A stretch of 17,621 nucleotides of DNA, from NCBI GenBank assembly GCA_002084535.1, contig NBLI01000003.1, positions 1 to 17,621 of the forward strand. The letters are read 5' to 3'. The DNA comes from Candidatus Zhuqueibacterota bacterium 4572_119 (GTDB lineage Bacteria > Zhuqueibacterota > Zhuqueibacteria > Thermofontimicrobiales > Thermofontimicrobiaceae). Positions within the stretch are counted from its first letter, which is position 1; the number at the start of each line of letters is the position of its first letter. Positions 8,785-16,110 of this stretch are shown one piece after another. The translations under genes were made by a program, and so were the position numbers. The notes under the pieces are model-generated. The model saw only the letters and a program-made list of their open reading frames with translations, had not been told where the DNA came from and searched no databases.

Positions 8785-11700
8785 GTGTTTAAATCAGTTA
8801 TTAAAGAAGAAATACAAGTACCGGCTCATATAGACTACCTTGGAGAGCTGCGAAACTTTGTTACCAAAGCCGGTCGAAAGCATGGATTTTCTGATACAGT
8901 TGTTAATGCTTTTAAATTAAGCATCGATGAAGCAGCAACGAATATTATAAAACACGCCTACCGGGATTGGGAAGGCATGATAAAAATGAGGGTCATTATT
9001 AAGAGCAGCAGTCTGACCGTCATTCTCATCGACCAGGGAAAGTATTTCGATCCATCGCGCATCCAAGACCCGGATCTGAAACGCTATGTCGATATTGGGA
9101 AAAAAGGTGGGCTTGGTATTTTTATCATGCGCAAACTTTTAGATGAAATTGATTACCGCCACACCGAAGAAGGCAATGAACTTAGGCTCACCAAATTTAG
9201 AGGAACACCGAAAAAAGCGAAAAGGAAAATTCCTTCGCCTTCTTTACCCAGTAGTTTAAAAACAAGATACTCAATAATAACAGTGTCTATTTTAACATCG
9301 CTGGTAGCTATTGTTTACTTCTATTTCTTTTTCAGACATAGCGCTGTTGTTTTAAACGAGTTTATAAAAGAGATTAATCCTGTTTGCCAGACAATTTCCA
9401 AAGAGGTTTTGCAGGAAGGAAAAAGTGAGCTAAATCCACTTTATGTTGATCTGAAAGTACAGGAATATATAGCAGGCAGACCAGAAATTTACAAAATGGT
9501 TGTTACCGATAATGGAGATACTGTAATTAGCAGTACGGAAGACAGTTTGTTTTCAACCCCATTTACAATTCCCGAAAACCACCAAAAACCAAGACAGGAA
9601 TTAGTCAGTTATAAAGACAACAAAGGAAAAACGATATATGCTTTTGTAAGTGAGGTTATTGCTGGAGACGTTTCAAAGACGAAGGTGGGAACAGTTTATT
9701 TGGAGGTAAAAAAAGAGTATGTCAGTAAGCAGGTTGCGGCTTTGAGATTGAAAGACCTTCAATTGACTGCCCTAATTTTGCTTTTTGGCTACCTTGGTGT
9801 TTTTGTGTTGGTTTACATTATTTTAAATCCTTTTCGCAAGCTGGCAAATTGGGTCAAGGAATTCGGACATGGAGAAGTAAAAGATGAGATAGATTTTGAC
9901 ACCAGTGATGAAGTCGGAGAAATCGCAAAAGCTTTTAGTGATATTACGGATACATTGAGGGACTCCCAGAAAAACCTGGCCGAACAAGAGCGCATACAAA
10001 AGGAAATGCAGCTTGCCCAGGACATTCAACAAACCTTGTTGCCAGCCGAAGTGCCAAAATTAGAAGGTTATGAAATCGGCTCCTTTTATGAAGCGGCAAA
10101 AGAAGTAGGTGGAGACTATTTTGATTTTATCGAGGTGGACAAAGACACCCTGGGAATTGTCGTGGCTGATGTTTCTGGAAAGGGTGTTCCTGGCTCGTTG
10201 ATTATGACCATGATCCGCACAGCACTTAGAACTGAAGCCCGTTCTATCCGGTCGGCATCAGAGGTTTTGACACGCGTGAATGATTTTGTTGTAAACGACA
10301 TGAAAAAAGGTATGTTTGTGACTTTGTTTTATGTGATTGTTGACTCCAAACGCCGGCGGATAAACTATGCCAGCGCCGGGCACAATCCAATGATACTCTA
10401 TCGTAAGAATACCGAGAAAACCTACTATCTTAATCCAAGAGGATTCCCCATTGGTATTTCATTGCCAGACCCGGATTTATTTAAAAAGTCCATAGAATCG
10501 GATACGATACAAATGGCGGAAGATGACATCCTAATTATTTACACTGACGGAATAACCGAGGCGATGAATAACCGGCGAGAATTATTTAGTGAAGAAAGAT
10601 TACAAAAAGTAATTCAGCAACACGGCGATATGGGAGCATCAGAGTTTATAGAAGAGCTGAAAGAAGAAATTCATACCTTTACTGAAGGATTTGAACAGAA
10701 CGATGATATTACATTGGTAGCAATTAAGGAAAAAAGCACGCCGGAAAAAATCGAACTTAAGCGAGCACAGAAAGCACACAAAATGATATTGCAGGGTAAA
10801 AACATCCGCGACGCGTGCGAAGAATGTGGTATCACGGTATATGCCTATTACAACAAATATAAAAAGATTTTTGAAGAAGAAGGGGTCGATGCGTTTGAAA
10901 TAGATGAAACTATTTCGGTTGAATCAAAACATTTGAGCATTGAAGAAAAAACCAAAATATACGATATCATTAAATTGCATCCGGAATTTGGAGCCAAGCG
11001 GATCAGTGAAGAGCTGAACACTGAGCGCTATTCTAACACAGTTATTAATGAAAATCGTATCTACGACGAATTAGTGCGGAGCCGATTGAATACACGGCAA
11101 CTCAGGGAAGCGTATATCGCGCGCTCTGGTCGGAAGAAAAGAATGAAACCACCCGGAACTCCAATGATGACATTGGATGGGCAAATAATTCTTGACAAAA
11201 GATTTGAAGAGGTGGAACCGGCGCCGTATTTACCTGAAACAAAAGCAAAAAAGGAAAAGCCGCCAATTCAGAGAGAAGAAGAGGTTGACCCTGTGATTGA
11301 TCAACCCTTTGAAGAAGAAGAGTCTTCACTGCCTGAAAACCGTGACGACAATTTCTATTTAGAAAGCCTGATGACAATGCCAATTGAAGACCTTTTAAAG
11401 AAACAAAGAAAAGGAAAAAAACCTTCAAAGAAATCGGGAAAAGAAAAAAAGAAAAAAGCAGGTATGTCTGAAAATGAAATAAAGCAAGACAAGTCTGATT
11501 CTTCAATTTTTGATGAACTTGGTGAGAATCAAATAACCCTGAAAAATTCAATTGACGATTCAGCTTTAGACGAAAACACTGAAATTTTTGAATTACATAA
11601 TCAAAAAGACGCGCTGGATGATACGACTTTTGAAGATGATGTTAGCTTTAGCGATATTTGGGAGGACACAGAAGAAAATTTAGAAATTGAACTTGAAGGG

Positions 11701-12657
11701 GAGAAAGAATCACTTGAGCAAAAGGTTGCCGAGGAACCAACAAAGAACACCGAAACTTCCAATGAGGAGTTAGAAACGGGAAGTACGGGAGTTGATATAG
11801 ATGAAATATTAAGTGAAACAAATGATGGAAGTTTAGACACGGATTTTGATTTTTTAATAGATGAAACTACTTTTAAGGACGAGCTGGTTGATGATTTATC
11901 CGAAAGCGATGAAAACCTAACAGAAAAGAGCCCTAAAAATAAAGGGGCTTTAAAAAAAGAAAAGAACAAAAAAAAATCGAAAGCCAAAAAGCCTGACCAA
12001 AAAAGCGAGACATATATAGATCAAATATTAGAAGAGGTTGAGGAAGAAAGTCAGGAGGCGGAACCAAGTGATCTCGCTGACGACGAGTTAGCAGACGTAG
12101 AATTTAATTTTAAAGAATTGCTGGAAGAAATAGAAAGTGATATCTCATTAATAGACGGAGACGAGCAAGAACATGTAGGGGCTGATATCGGACAACTTGA
12201 GAGCATTGAAAAGGAAGCAGAACAGCTGAGAAAGGAAATCAACAAAGAGAGACGGAAAGAGAAATCGTTGTCAGGACAAAAAAACAACTCTCAAATGAAA
12301 GATAAAAATCTTATCCTGGGTTTGCGCTTTTACCGGGAGAAGAACTATGAAAAAGCAATTGAGCAATTTGTTGCTGTTGTAGAAAATTATCCTGATTTCA
12401 AAGAAGCCTACAGTATTCTTGGAAACGCTTATTATCACCACAACATGGTTGAAAAGGCAGTTGAAATATACAGCAAGGTTAAAGAACTTGATCCGGCTGA
12501 TACTGATTCGTATGAAAACACTGGGGTCATTTATGCCAACCAGGGTAAATTTACCGAGGCGATCGATGAATGGGAAATGGTTTTAAAAATAGATCCCGAA
12601 AGAAAGGATGTTCTCACACATATTAATGAAGCAAAACAAATTTTGAAAAAAAATTAG
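8785..12657 (+). CDS. Membrane RsbW-like kinase / RsbU-SpoIIE-like phosphatase with HTH modules and TPRs
   Basis: The 1290-residue protein uses GTG, with GAGG 8 bases upstream. Domains in order: HATPase of the anti-sigma-factor kinase type (about 15-138; N-box DEAATN 48-53, DQG 83-85, GGLGIFIM 108-115); TM1 (about 161-183); PDC/Cache-like extracytoplasmic sensor (about 184-324); TM2 (about 325-347); HAMP (348-400); SpoIIE-type PP2C phosphatase (400-650) with metal-ligand candidates D444 and D447 (GGDYFDF), D462 (ADVSGKG), D588 (YTDGITEA) and D640-D641; HTH module 1 (about 654-697); HTH module 2 (about 717-778); a long acidic/lysine-rich linker (about 782-1170); three TPRs (about 1174-1290). 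In partner switching, such a kinase phosphorylates a STAS antagonist and the phosphatase reverses this. Here both activities are on one chain, and a STAS gene follows. Key catalytic residues look intact. It follows the PorV-TPR gene by 24 bases, probably in the same transcript. Signal and target sigma factor are unknown. Confidence 0.9.
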   Translation: MFKSVIKEEIQVPAHIDYLGELRNFVTKAGRKHGFSDTVVNAFKLSIDEAATNIIKHAYRDWEGMIKMRVIIKSSSLTVILIDQGKYFDPSRIQDPDLKRYVDIGKKGGLGIFIMRKLLDEIDYRHTEEGNELRLTKFRGTPKKAKRKIPSPSLPSSLKTRYSIITVSILTSLVAIVYFYFFFRHSAVVLNEFIKEINPVCQTISKEVLQEGKSELNPLYVDLKVQEYIAGRPEIYKMVVTDNGDTVISSTEDSLFSTPFTIPENHQKPRQELVSYKDNKGKTIYAFVSEVIAGDVSKTKVGTVYLEVKKEYVSKQVAALRLKDLQLTALILLFGYLGVFVLVYIILNPFRKLANWVKEFGHGEVKDEIDFDTSDEVGEIAKAFSDITDTLRDSQKNLAEQERIQKEMQLAQDIQQTLLPAEVPKLEGYEIGSFYEAAKEVGGDYFDFIEVDKDTLGIVVADVSGKGVPGSLIMTMIRTALRTEARSIRSASEVLTRVNDFVVNDMKKGMFVTLFYVIVDSKRRRINYASAGHNPMILYRKNTEKTYYLNPRGFPIGISLPDPDLFKKSIESDTIQMAEDDILIIYTDGITEAMNNRRELFSEERLQKVIQQHGDMGASEFIEELKEEIHTFTEGFEQNDDITLVAIKEKSTPEKIELKRAQKAHKMILQGKNIRDACEECGITVYAYYNKYKKIFEEEGVDAFEIDETISVESKHLSIEEKTKIYDIIKLHPEFGAKRISEELNTERYSNTVINENRIYDELVRSRLNTRQLREAYIARSGRKKRMKPPGTPMMTLDGQIILDKRFEEVEPAPYLPETKAKKEKPPIQREEEVDPVIDQPFEEEESSLPENRDDNFYLESLMTMPIEDLLKKQRKGKKPSKKSGKEKKKKAGMSENEIKQDKSDSSIFDELGENQITLKNSIDDSALDENTEIFELHNQKDALDDTTFEDDVSFSDIWEDTEENLEIELEGEKESLEQKVAEEPTKNTETSNEELETGSTGVDIDEILSETNDGSLDTDFDFLIDETTFKDELVDDLSESDENLTEKSPKNKGALKKEKNKKKSKAKKPDQKSETYIDQILEEVEEESQEAEPSDLADDELADVEFNFKELLEEIESDISLIDGDEQEHVGADIGQLESIEKEAEQLRKEINKERRKEKSLSGQKNNSQMKDKNLILGLRFYREKNYEKAIEQFVAVVENYPDFKEAYSILGNAYYHHNMVEKAVEIYSKVKELDPADTDSYENTGVIYANQGKFTEAIDEWEMVLKIDPERKDVLTHINEAKQILKKN

Positions 12658-12708
12658 CAATTTGATAAATTTAGCATAACCAGCGTCATTTTGATATAGA
12701 TTTTTTTA

Positions 12709-12737
12709 TTGACTTTTAGTTAAATTTCTTTTATATT
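12709..12737 (+). promoter_or_regulatory. Sigma70-like promoter for the STAS gene
   Basis: A TTGACT -35 box (12709-12714) and TATATT -10 box (12732-12737) are separated by exactly 17 bases, 42 bases before the STAS ATG at 12780. The area is AT-rich. It would let the STAS antagonist be transcribed apart from the large upstream genes. The only other sequence in this 122-base gap is the RBS; I see no convincing terminator after 12657. Confidence 0.6.
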
Positions 12738-12779
12738 TATAGATAATTAATTTTTAATGAATAACGGCAGGAGAGTGCA

Positions 12780-13487
12780 ATGGAAGGTATCCAATTGTCC
12801 GTAAAGCAAGTTGGAGTTGGCAATAATATTTCAATTATTAAAGTGGGCGGGTATATTGACACAACCACATCTGCAGAGCTGGAACACTCTCTGGAGCAAT
12901 TATTAGAATCAAACAATACTCGCATTATTATTGATTTGAAAAATGTTGATTATATTAGCAGTGCTGGATGGGGTATTTTTATAAGCGAAATTAAAGGAAT
13001 TCGCGAAAGGAATGGCGACCTGAAGTTAGTTGGAATGATTCCCGATGTTTACGAAGTATTTGAATTGTTGGAATTCCATTATATTTTAAAAGCATTTGAA
13101 ACAATTGACGAAGCAATTATAGATTTTGATAAGGATATGGGAAAACCATCACCATTTCCAGCGCCACCTGAGAAGGAAACAGTGAGCAAAAAAGAAAAAA
13201 GCCCTGTGGTAAGCGAAAGAACTGATAACAACGATTTGCAGCAATCGAGTCTTGATAAAATGATGACCGGTGATGCTCAGGATAAAAGTGTTGAAGATAA
13301 AATTAAGCAATTGGTGATAGAAAATCCGGAAAACGGAAGCATTAAAATTATGAAAGAATTAAATACTGCTAAATATGGAAATGTGAAGTTAAGTTGGTTC
13401 CAAATTGTAAAGTATTTAAAGAAAATGGATTTAAATTCAAAAAAGAAACGAGTTGATTATTTTAAAGCGAACGCATTTAAAAAGTAA
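12780..13487 (+). CDS. STAS-domain anti-sigma-factor antagonist with C-terminal HTH module
   Basis: The 235-residue protein starts at ATG with AGGAG 6 bases upstream. Residues 1-118 form a STAS domain of the SpoIIAA/RsbV type: a VKVGGYIDT-like early strand, then IIIDLKNVDYISSAGWG around 49-65, and a C-terminal amphipathic helix. By alignment with the D-S-x-G-x-G motif, Ser61 is the likely phosphorylated serine. Ser60 replaces the usual Asp and Trp64 the usual Leu. Residues 120-170 form a proline- and charge-rich linker. Residues 171-235 match HTH module 2 of the upstream kinase/phosphatase: NPENG, then ELNTAKYGN, then LN and a basic tail. Classical antagonists are about 110 residues and lack this domain. 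The antagonist would bind an anti-sigma or other partner when dephosphorylated and be reset by the upstream enzyme. It lies between its own promoter and a terminator. Confidence 0.88.
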   Translation: MEGIQLSVKQVGVGNNISIIKVGGYIDTTTSAELEHSLEQLLESNNTRIIIDLKNVDYISSAGWGIFISEIKGIRERNGDLKLVGMIPDVYEVFELLEFHYILKAFETIDEAIIDFDKDMGKPSPFPAPPEKETVSKKEKSPVVSERTDNNDLQQSSLDKMMTGDAQDKSVEDKIKQLVIENPENGSIKIMKELNTAKYGNVKLSWFQIVKYLKKMDLNSKKKRVDYFKANAFKK

Positions 13488-13511
13488 GAAAAGGTAATTT
13501 GAAAAACATTG

Positions 13512-13545
13512 GAGCTTGTCGAGTTTTGGCAGGCTCTTTTTTTTT
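13512..13545 (+). terminator. Rho-independent terminator after the STAS gene
   Basis: A 9-pair stem (GAGCTTGTC at 13512-13520 with GGCAGGCTC at 13528-13536, two G-U pairs) closes a 7-base loop and is followed by nine T (13537-13545). It lies 24 bases after the stop codon of the STAS gene and separates it from thiI. Confidence 0.88.
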
Positions 13546-13560
13546 ACATAAAAATATAAC

Positions 13561-13589
13561 TTGACAATTAAGTAATATGTGATTATTTT
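13561..13589 (+). promoter_or_regulatory. Sigma70-like promoter for thiI
   Basis: TTGACA (13561-13566, perfect consensus) and TATTTT (13584-13589) are 17 bases apart, 51 bases before the thiI ATG and right after the STAS terminator. This is the second TTGAC/17/TAT promoter in the window with identical spacing, which strengthens both calls. Confidence 0.65.
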
Positions 13590-13640
13590 TATAAATATTG
13601 ATATGTTACAAAAATCTAAAATGGGTTTAAGAAGAGCGCA

Positions 13641-14819
13641 ATGGAAAAAGTAATATTAATTCATTATAGTGAAATAGCACTGAAGAAAGGAAACCGAAAA
13701 TATTTTGAACAAAAATTAAATCAAAATATTTTAAAAGCGACAAATGGTTTGCCCAAAGGAAATTTAAAAATTGATTATGGGAGGTTTGTCCTTTCACTTG
13801 TCAAGGATTCGCCGGTCGAAAAGATTGTTGAAAGATTAAAAAAAATTATGGGCATTGCTTATTTCAGCGTTGCTTTTTCAGGGAGCAAGGATATTGAGGT
13901 TTTGCGGGAACAAGTTTTTGAGAAAGTCCAAAATCTGGAATTTGAAAATTTTTGTATTCAAACCAGGCGCACTGATAAATCATTTCCCCTCACCTCACTT
14001 CAGGTTAATCAAGCAGTTGGTGAAAAAATTCACCTAGGTTTGAAGAAACCTGTTAAGATTAAGAACCCTGATTTAAAATGTAATATCGAAATCTATAATA
14101 ACCAGGTGTTTTTCTATTTAAAACGCCACGAGGGACAGCGCGGTCTGCCGGTGGGAAGCAGTGGCAGGGTCGTGAGCTTGCTTTCTTCCGGGATTGATTC
14201 ACCGGTATCGTCCTATAAAATGATAAAAAGAGGTTGCCGGGTAATATTTGTCCACTTTCACAGTTTTCCCATGACCAACAAGTCCTCATATCATAACACG
14301 GTTAAGCTGGCACAAAAATTAACCCAATATCAATATAATTCAAAAATATACATGGTTCCATTGATAAAAATTCAGGAAGAAATTATCTTGCGCGCCCCGA
14401 TAAAGTTCAGGATAATTCTTTACCGCCGGATGATGTATCGAATTGCAGAATCCATTGCTTTAAATGAAAAAGCAAAGGCTCTCATCACCGGAGAAAGTGT
14501 AGGGCAGGTTGCTTCGCAAACGCTGGAAAACATTGCTGCCATTTCAGAAGTGGTTTCTTTGCCGATTTTAAGACCATTAATTGGTTATGACAAAGAAGAG
14601 ATTATCAATGAAGCAAAGAAAATTAATACCTTTAAAACTTCGATTGAACCATACGACGATTGCTGCAGCTATTTGGTACCGGAAAACCCGGAAACAAAGG
14701 CGAAACCTCATGAAGTTCATAATGCCGAAGAGAAACTTGAGTCGTGGGAGGAATTGATTAAACAAGCAATTAAAGAGAGTGAGGTTTTGAAAATTTCCTT
14801 TCCTGATAGTGAACACTGA
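13641..14819 (+). CDS. thiI: tRNA 4-thiouridine synthetase (tRNA sulfurtransferase) ThiI, no rhodanese domain
   Basis: The 392-residue protein has the ThiI layout: N-terminal ferredoxin-like region with YSEIALKKGNR (9-19), a THUMP domain (about 60-165), and a PP-loop ATP-pyrophosphatase with LLSSGIDSPVSSYKM (180-194) that adenylates U8 of tRNA. TGESVGQVASQTLEN (283-297) is a strongly conserved family motif. The protein ends shortly after DCC (Cys341, Cys342), so it lacks the C-terminal rhodanese domain of the 482-residue E. coli protein and resembles the ~400-residue Bacillus type, which receives sulfur directly from a dedicated cysteine desulfurase. No such desulfurase is next to it. In many bacteria the enzyme also supplies sulfur for the thiamine thiazole. 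The ATG at 13641 follows a purine-rich stretch (aagaagag). It has its own promoter and is separated from the STAS gene by a terminator. Confidence 0.95.
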   Translation: MEKVILIHYSEIALKKGNRKYFEQKLNQNILKATNGLPKGNLKIDYGRFVLSLVKDSPVEKIVERLKKIMGIAYFSVAFSGSKDIEVLREQVFEKVQNLEFENFCIQTRRTDKSFPLTSLQVNQAVGEKIHLGLKKPVKIKNPDLKCNIEIYNNQVFFYLKRHEGQRGLPVGSSGRVVSLLSSGIDSPVSSYKMIKRGCRVIFVHFHSFPMTNKSSYHNTVKLAQKLTQYQYNSKIYMVPLIKIQEEIILRAPIKFRIILYRRMMYRIAESIALNEKAKALITGESVGQVASQTLENIAAISEVVSLPILRPLIGYDKEEIINEAKKINTFKTSIEPYDDCCSYLVPENPETKAKPHEVHNAEEKLESWEELIKQAIKESEVLKISFPDSEH

Positions 14820-14906
14820 TTTTGTTTCAGGGTTTCAATTTTTCTGCCTGTTTTGAAAAACATTTCAATCAAAAAAAGATAAGAACCTAAAAAATAGGAG
14901 TCATTA

Positions 14907-15362
14907 TTGAGATCATTAAAATTGTTGAGTTTTTTTCTGCTAATTTTTTTCTTTCTCACCTGCAATTATCAACCCAAACCTGACTACAAATTTATAGAGC
15001 AGCAAATTTTAAATGAGTTGAAAAAGTCTGTTAAAGCCTGGAACGACGGCAATATTGTTGAATATATGCAAAGCTACCAAAAGACAGACTCTGTCCGGTT
15101 TGCCGGGAATGGCACAGTGAGCTTTGGATGGCAGACTGTGTTAGAAAGATACAAAAAAGGGTATCCGGACAGAAGCGCTATGGGATTTTTAGAGTTTAGC
15201 GAGTTGGACGTCAGGATTTTGTCAAAAAATTACGCCCTTGTTTTTGGAAGATGGAAGCTAACAAAAAACGAAGGAAATCCGTCAGGCCTTTTTACACTAT
15301 TATTTGAGAGAAGGGGCGATACATGGCGGATTGTTCATGATCATTCGTCGTCAGCTAACTAA
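14907..15362 (+). CDS. SnoaL/DUF4440-like (NTF2-fold) probable lipoprotein
   Basis: The 151-residue protein starts at TTG 14907, chosen because TAGGAG sits 6 bases upstream and the first residues form a signal sequence. A basic start and hydrophobic stretch (4-17) lead to FLTC, with Cys19 as possible lipid site. The -1 Thr is not the usual Gly/Ala/Ser, so lipidation is uncertain. The mature part fits the NTF2-like SnoaL_3/DUF4440 fold: a long helix with AWNDGN (residues 45-50), a Y-x-Y-like middle, and the closing strand WRIVHDHSS that typifies this family. Members bind small ligands or act in isomerisation, but many have no known reaction; no catalytic residue can be assigned. It is 87 bases after thiI and 27 bases before the membrane protein gene, with which it probably forms an operon. 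Confidence 0.8.
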   Translation: MRSLKLLSFFLLIFFFLTCNYQPKPDYKFIEQQILNELKKSVKAWNDGNIVEYMQSYQKTDSVRFAGNGTVSFGWQTVLERYKKGYPDRSAMGFLEFSELDVRILSKNYALVFGRWKLTKNEGNPSGLFTLLFERRGDTWRIVHDHSSSAN

Positions 15363-15389
15363 AAACTTAATCTACAAATTGGAGGGAAA

Positions 15390-16025
15390 ATGCCAACAGA
15401 AGCCGCTGCAAAAGCTACGCAAATTTTACGTGATGGTAGTCTCTTTCAATGGTACGTTATTCCGCTTTTTGCGTTTGTAGTTTATGTCTATGCAAATGAA
15501 GTAGAAAAGAAAAACTGGAATCTCGTTTTTGCCGGACTGGCCTTTTGGGGAATGGACTGGTTCAATGAAATCTGGAACTCTCTTGTATTCCACTTTACCA
15601 ATTACGCGCCAGTTTGGGGCGCTCCCGGGAAAACCGCTTACCTCATTTTTATCGGATTAAATATTGAAATTTGTTTTATGTTTGCTATTGCAGGAATCAC
15701 TTTTGCTAAAATGCTTCCGCCGGACAAAAAAGTTAAAATATTTGGAATTCCCAATCGTATGATAGTAGCAGTTTTTGGGTCCGCTTTTTGTGTGTTTATT
15801 GAAGTATTACTGAATAACATTGGCGCCCTAACCTGGGATTATTCGTGGTGGGATGCCGGGACTCCCTGGCTTATTTTTTTGTTCGGGTATCTGACCTTTT
15901 TTCTTGTTTCATTTTGGGTTTTTGATATGGAATCACTTAAAAAGAAAATCACCGTAGTTGCTTCCATTTATGTATTTGATGTTCTGTTAATATTAGTTTT
16001 TGGTGTGATTTTAAAATGGATTTAA
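15390..16025 (+). CDS. Six-helix membrane protein of unknown function
   Basis: The 211-residue protein is not one I recognise. The ATG follows GGAGGG at 3-4 bases, a strong RBS. Hydrophobic segments near residues 19-36, 44-68, 82-107, 122-143, 157-179 and 186-210 suggest six transmembrane helices with both ends probably in the cytoplasm. It is rich in Trp and Phe (for example WGMDWFNEIWN at 53-63 and WDYSWWDAGTPW at 149-160). Polar residues lie in or beside helices: D56, N59, E60, N91, E93, E138, N142, N143. This could mean a bound cofactor or a transport path. Context: 27 bases after a small lipoprotein-like gene and 85 bases before a cysteine-rich Fe-S protein. A role in membrane redox chemistry is possible but only suggested by position. 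Confidence 0.8.
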   Translation: MPTEAAAKATQILRDGSLFQWYVIPLFAFVVYVYANEVEKKNWNLVFAGLAFWGMDWFNEIWNSLVFHFTNYAPVWGAPGKTAYLIFIGLNIEICFMFAIAGITFAKMLPPDKKVKIFGIPNRMIVAVFGSAFCVFIEVLLNNIGALTWDYSWWDAGTPWLIFLFGYLTFFLVSFWVFDMESLKKKITVVASIYVFDVLLILVFGVILKWI

Positions 16026-16110
16026 GCTGAAGAAAAATTCATGAGCGAGTTTTCAAATTTGTGGCAACGGTAATTTAAATTTCATTTTGAGATAGAATAT
16101 TGGAGAAATA

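Noticed and set aside
10744..11115. Remnant of an insertion sequence because of the transposase-like HTH modules
   Set aside because: No DDE catalytic domain, terminal inverted repeats or target duplication is visible, and the modules are in frame within a longer intact protein. A domesticated HTH is the better reading.
11102..11987. Two - strand open frames (149 and 128 codons) rich in Ser, Phe and Leu
   Set aside because: They are the complement of the acidic/lysine-rich linker of the signalling protein; base bias there removes stop codons on the other strand.
13546..13640. Thiamine (TPP) riboswitch before thiI
   Set aside because: The leader is short, AT-rich and lacks the conserved TPP-aptamer sequence blocks; a plain promoter explains it.
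14833..14880. Inverted TTTCAA/TTGAAA repeats and a possible promoter between thiI and the next gene
   Set aside because: The stem is only six A/T-rich pairs without a T run, and no -10 box lies at the right distance from TTGAAA.
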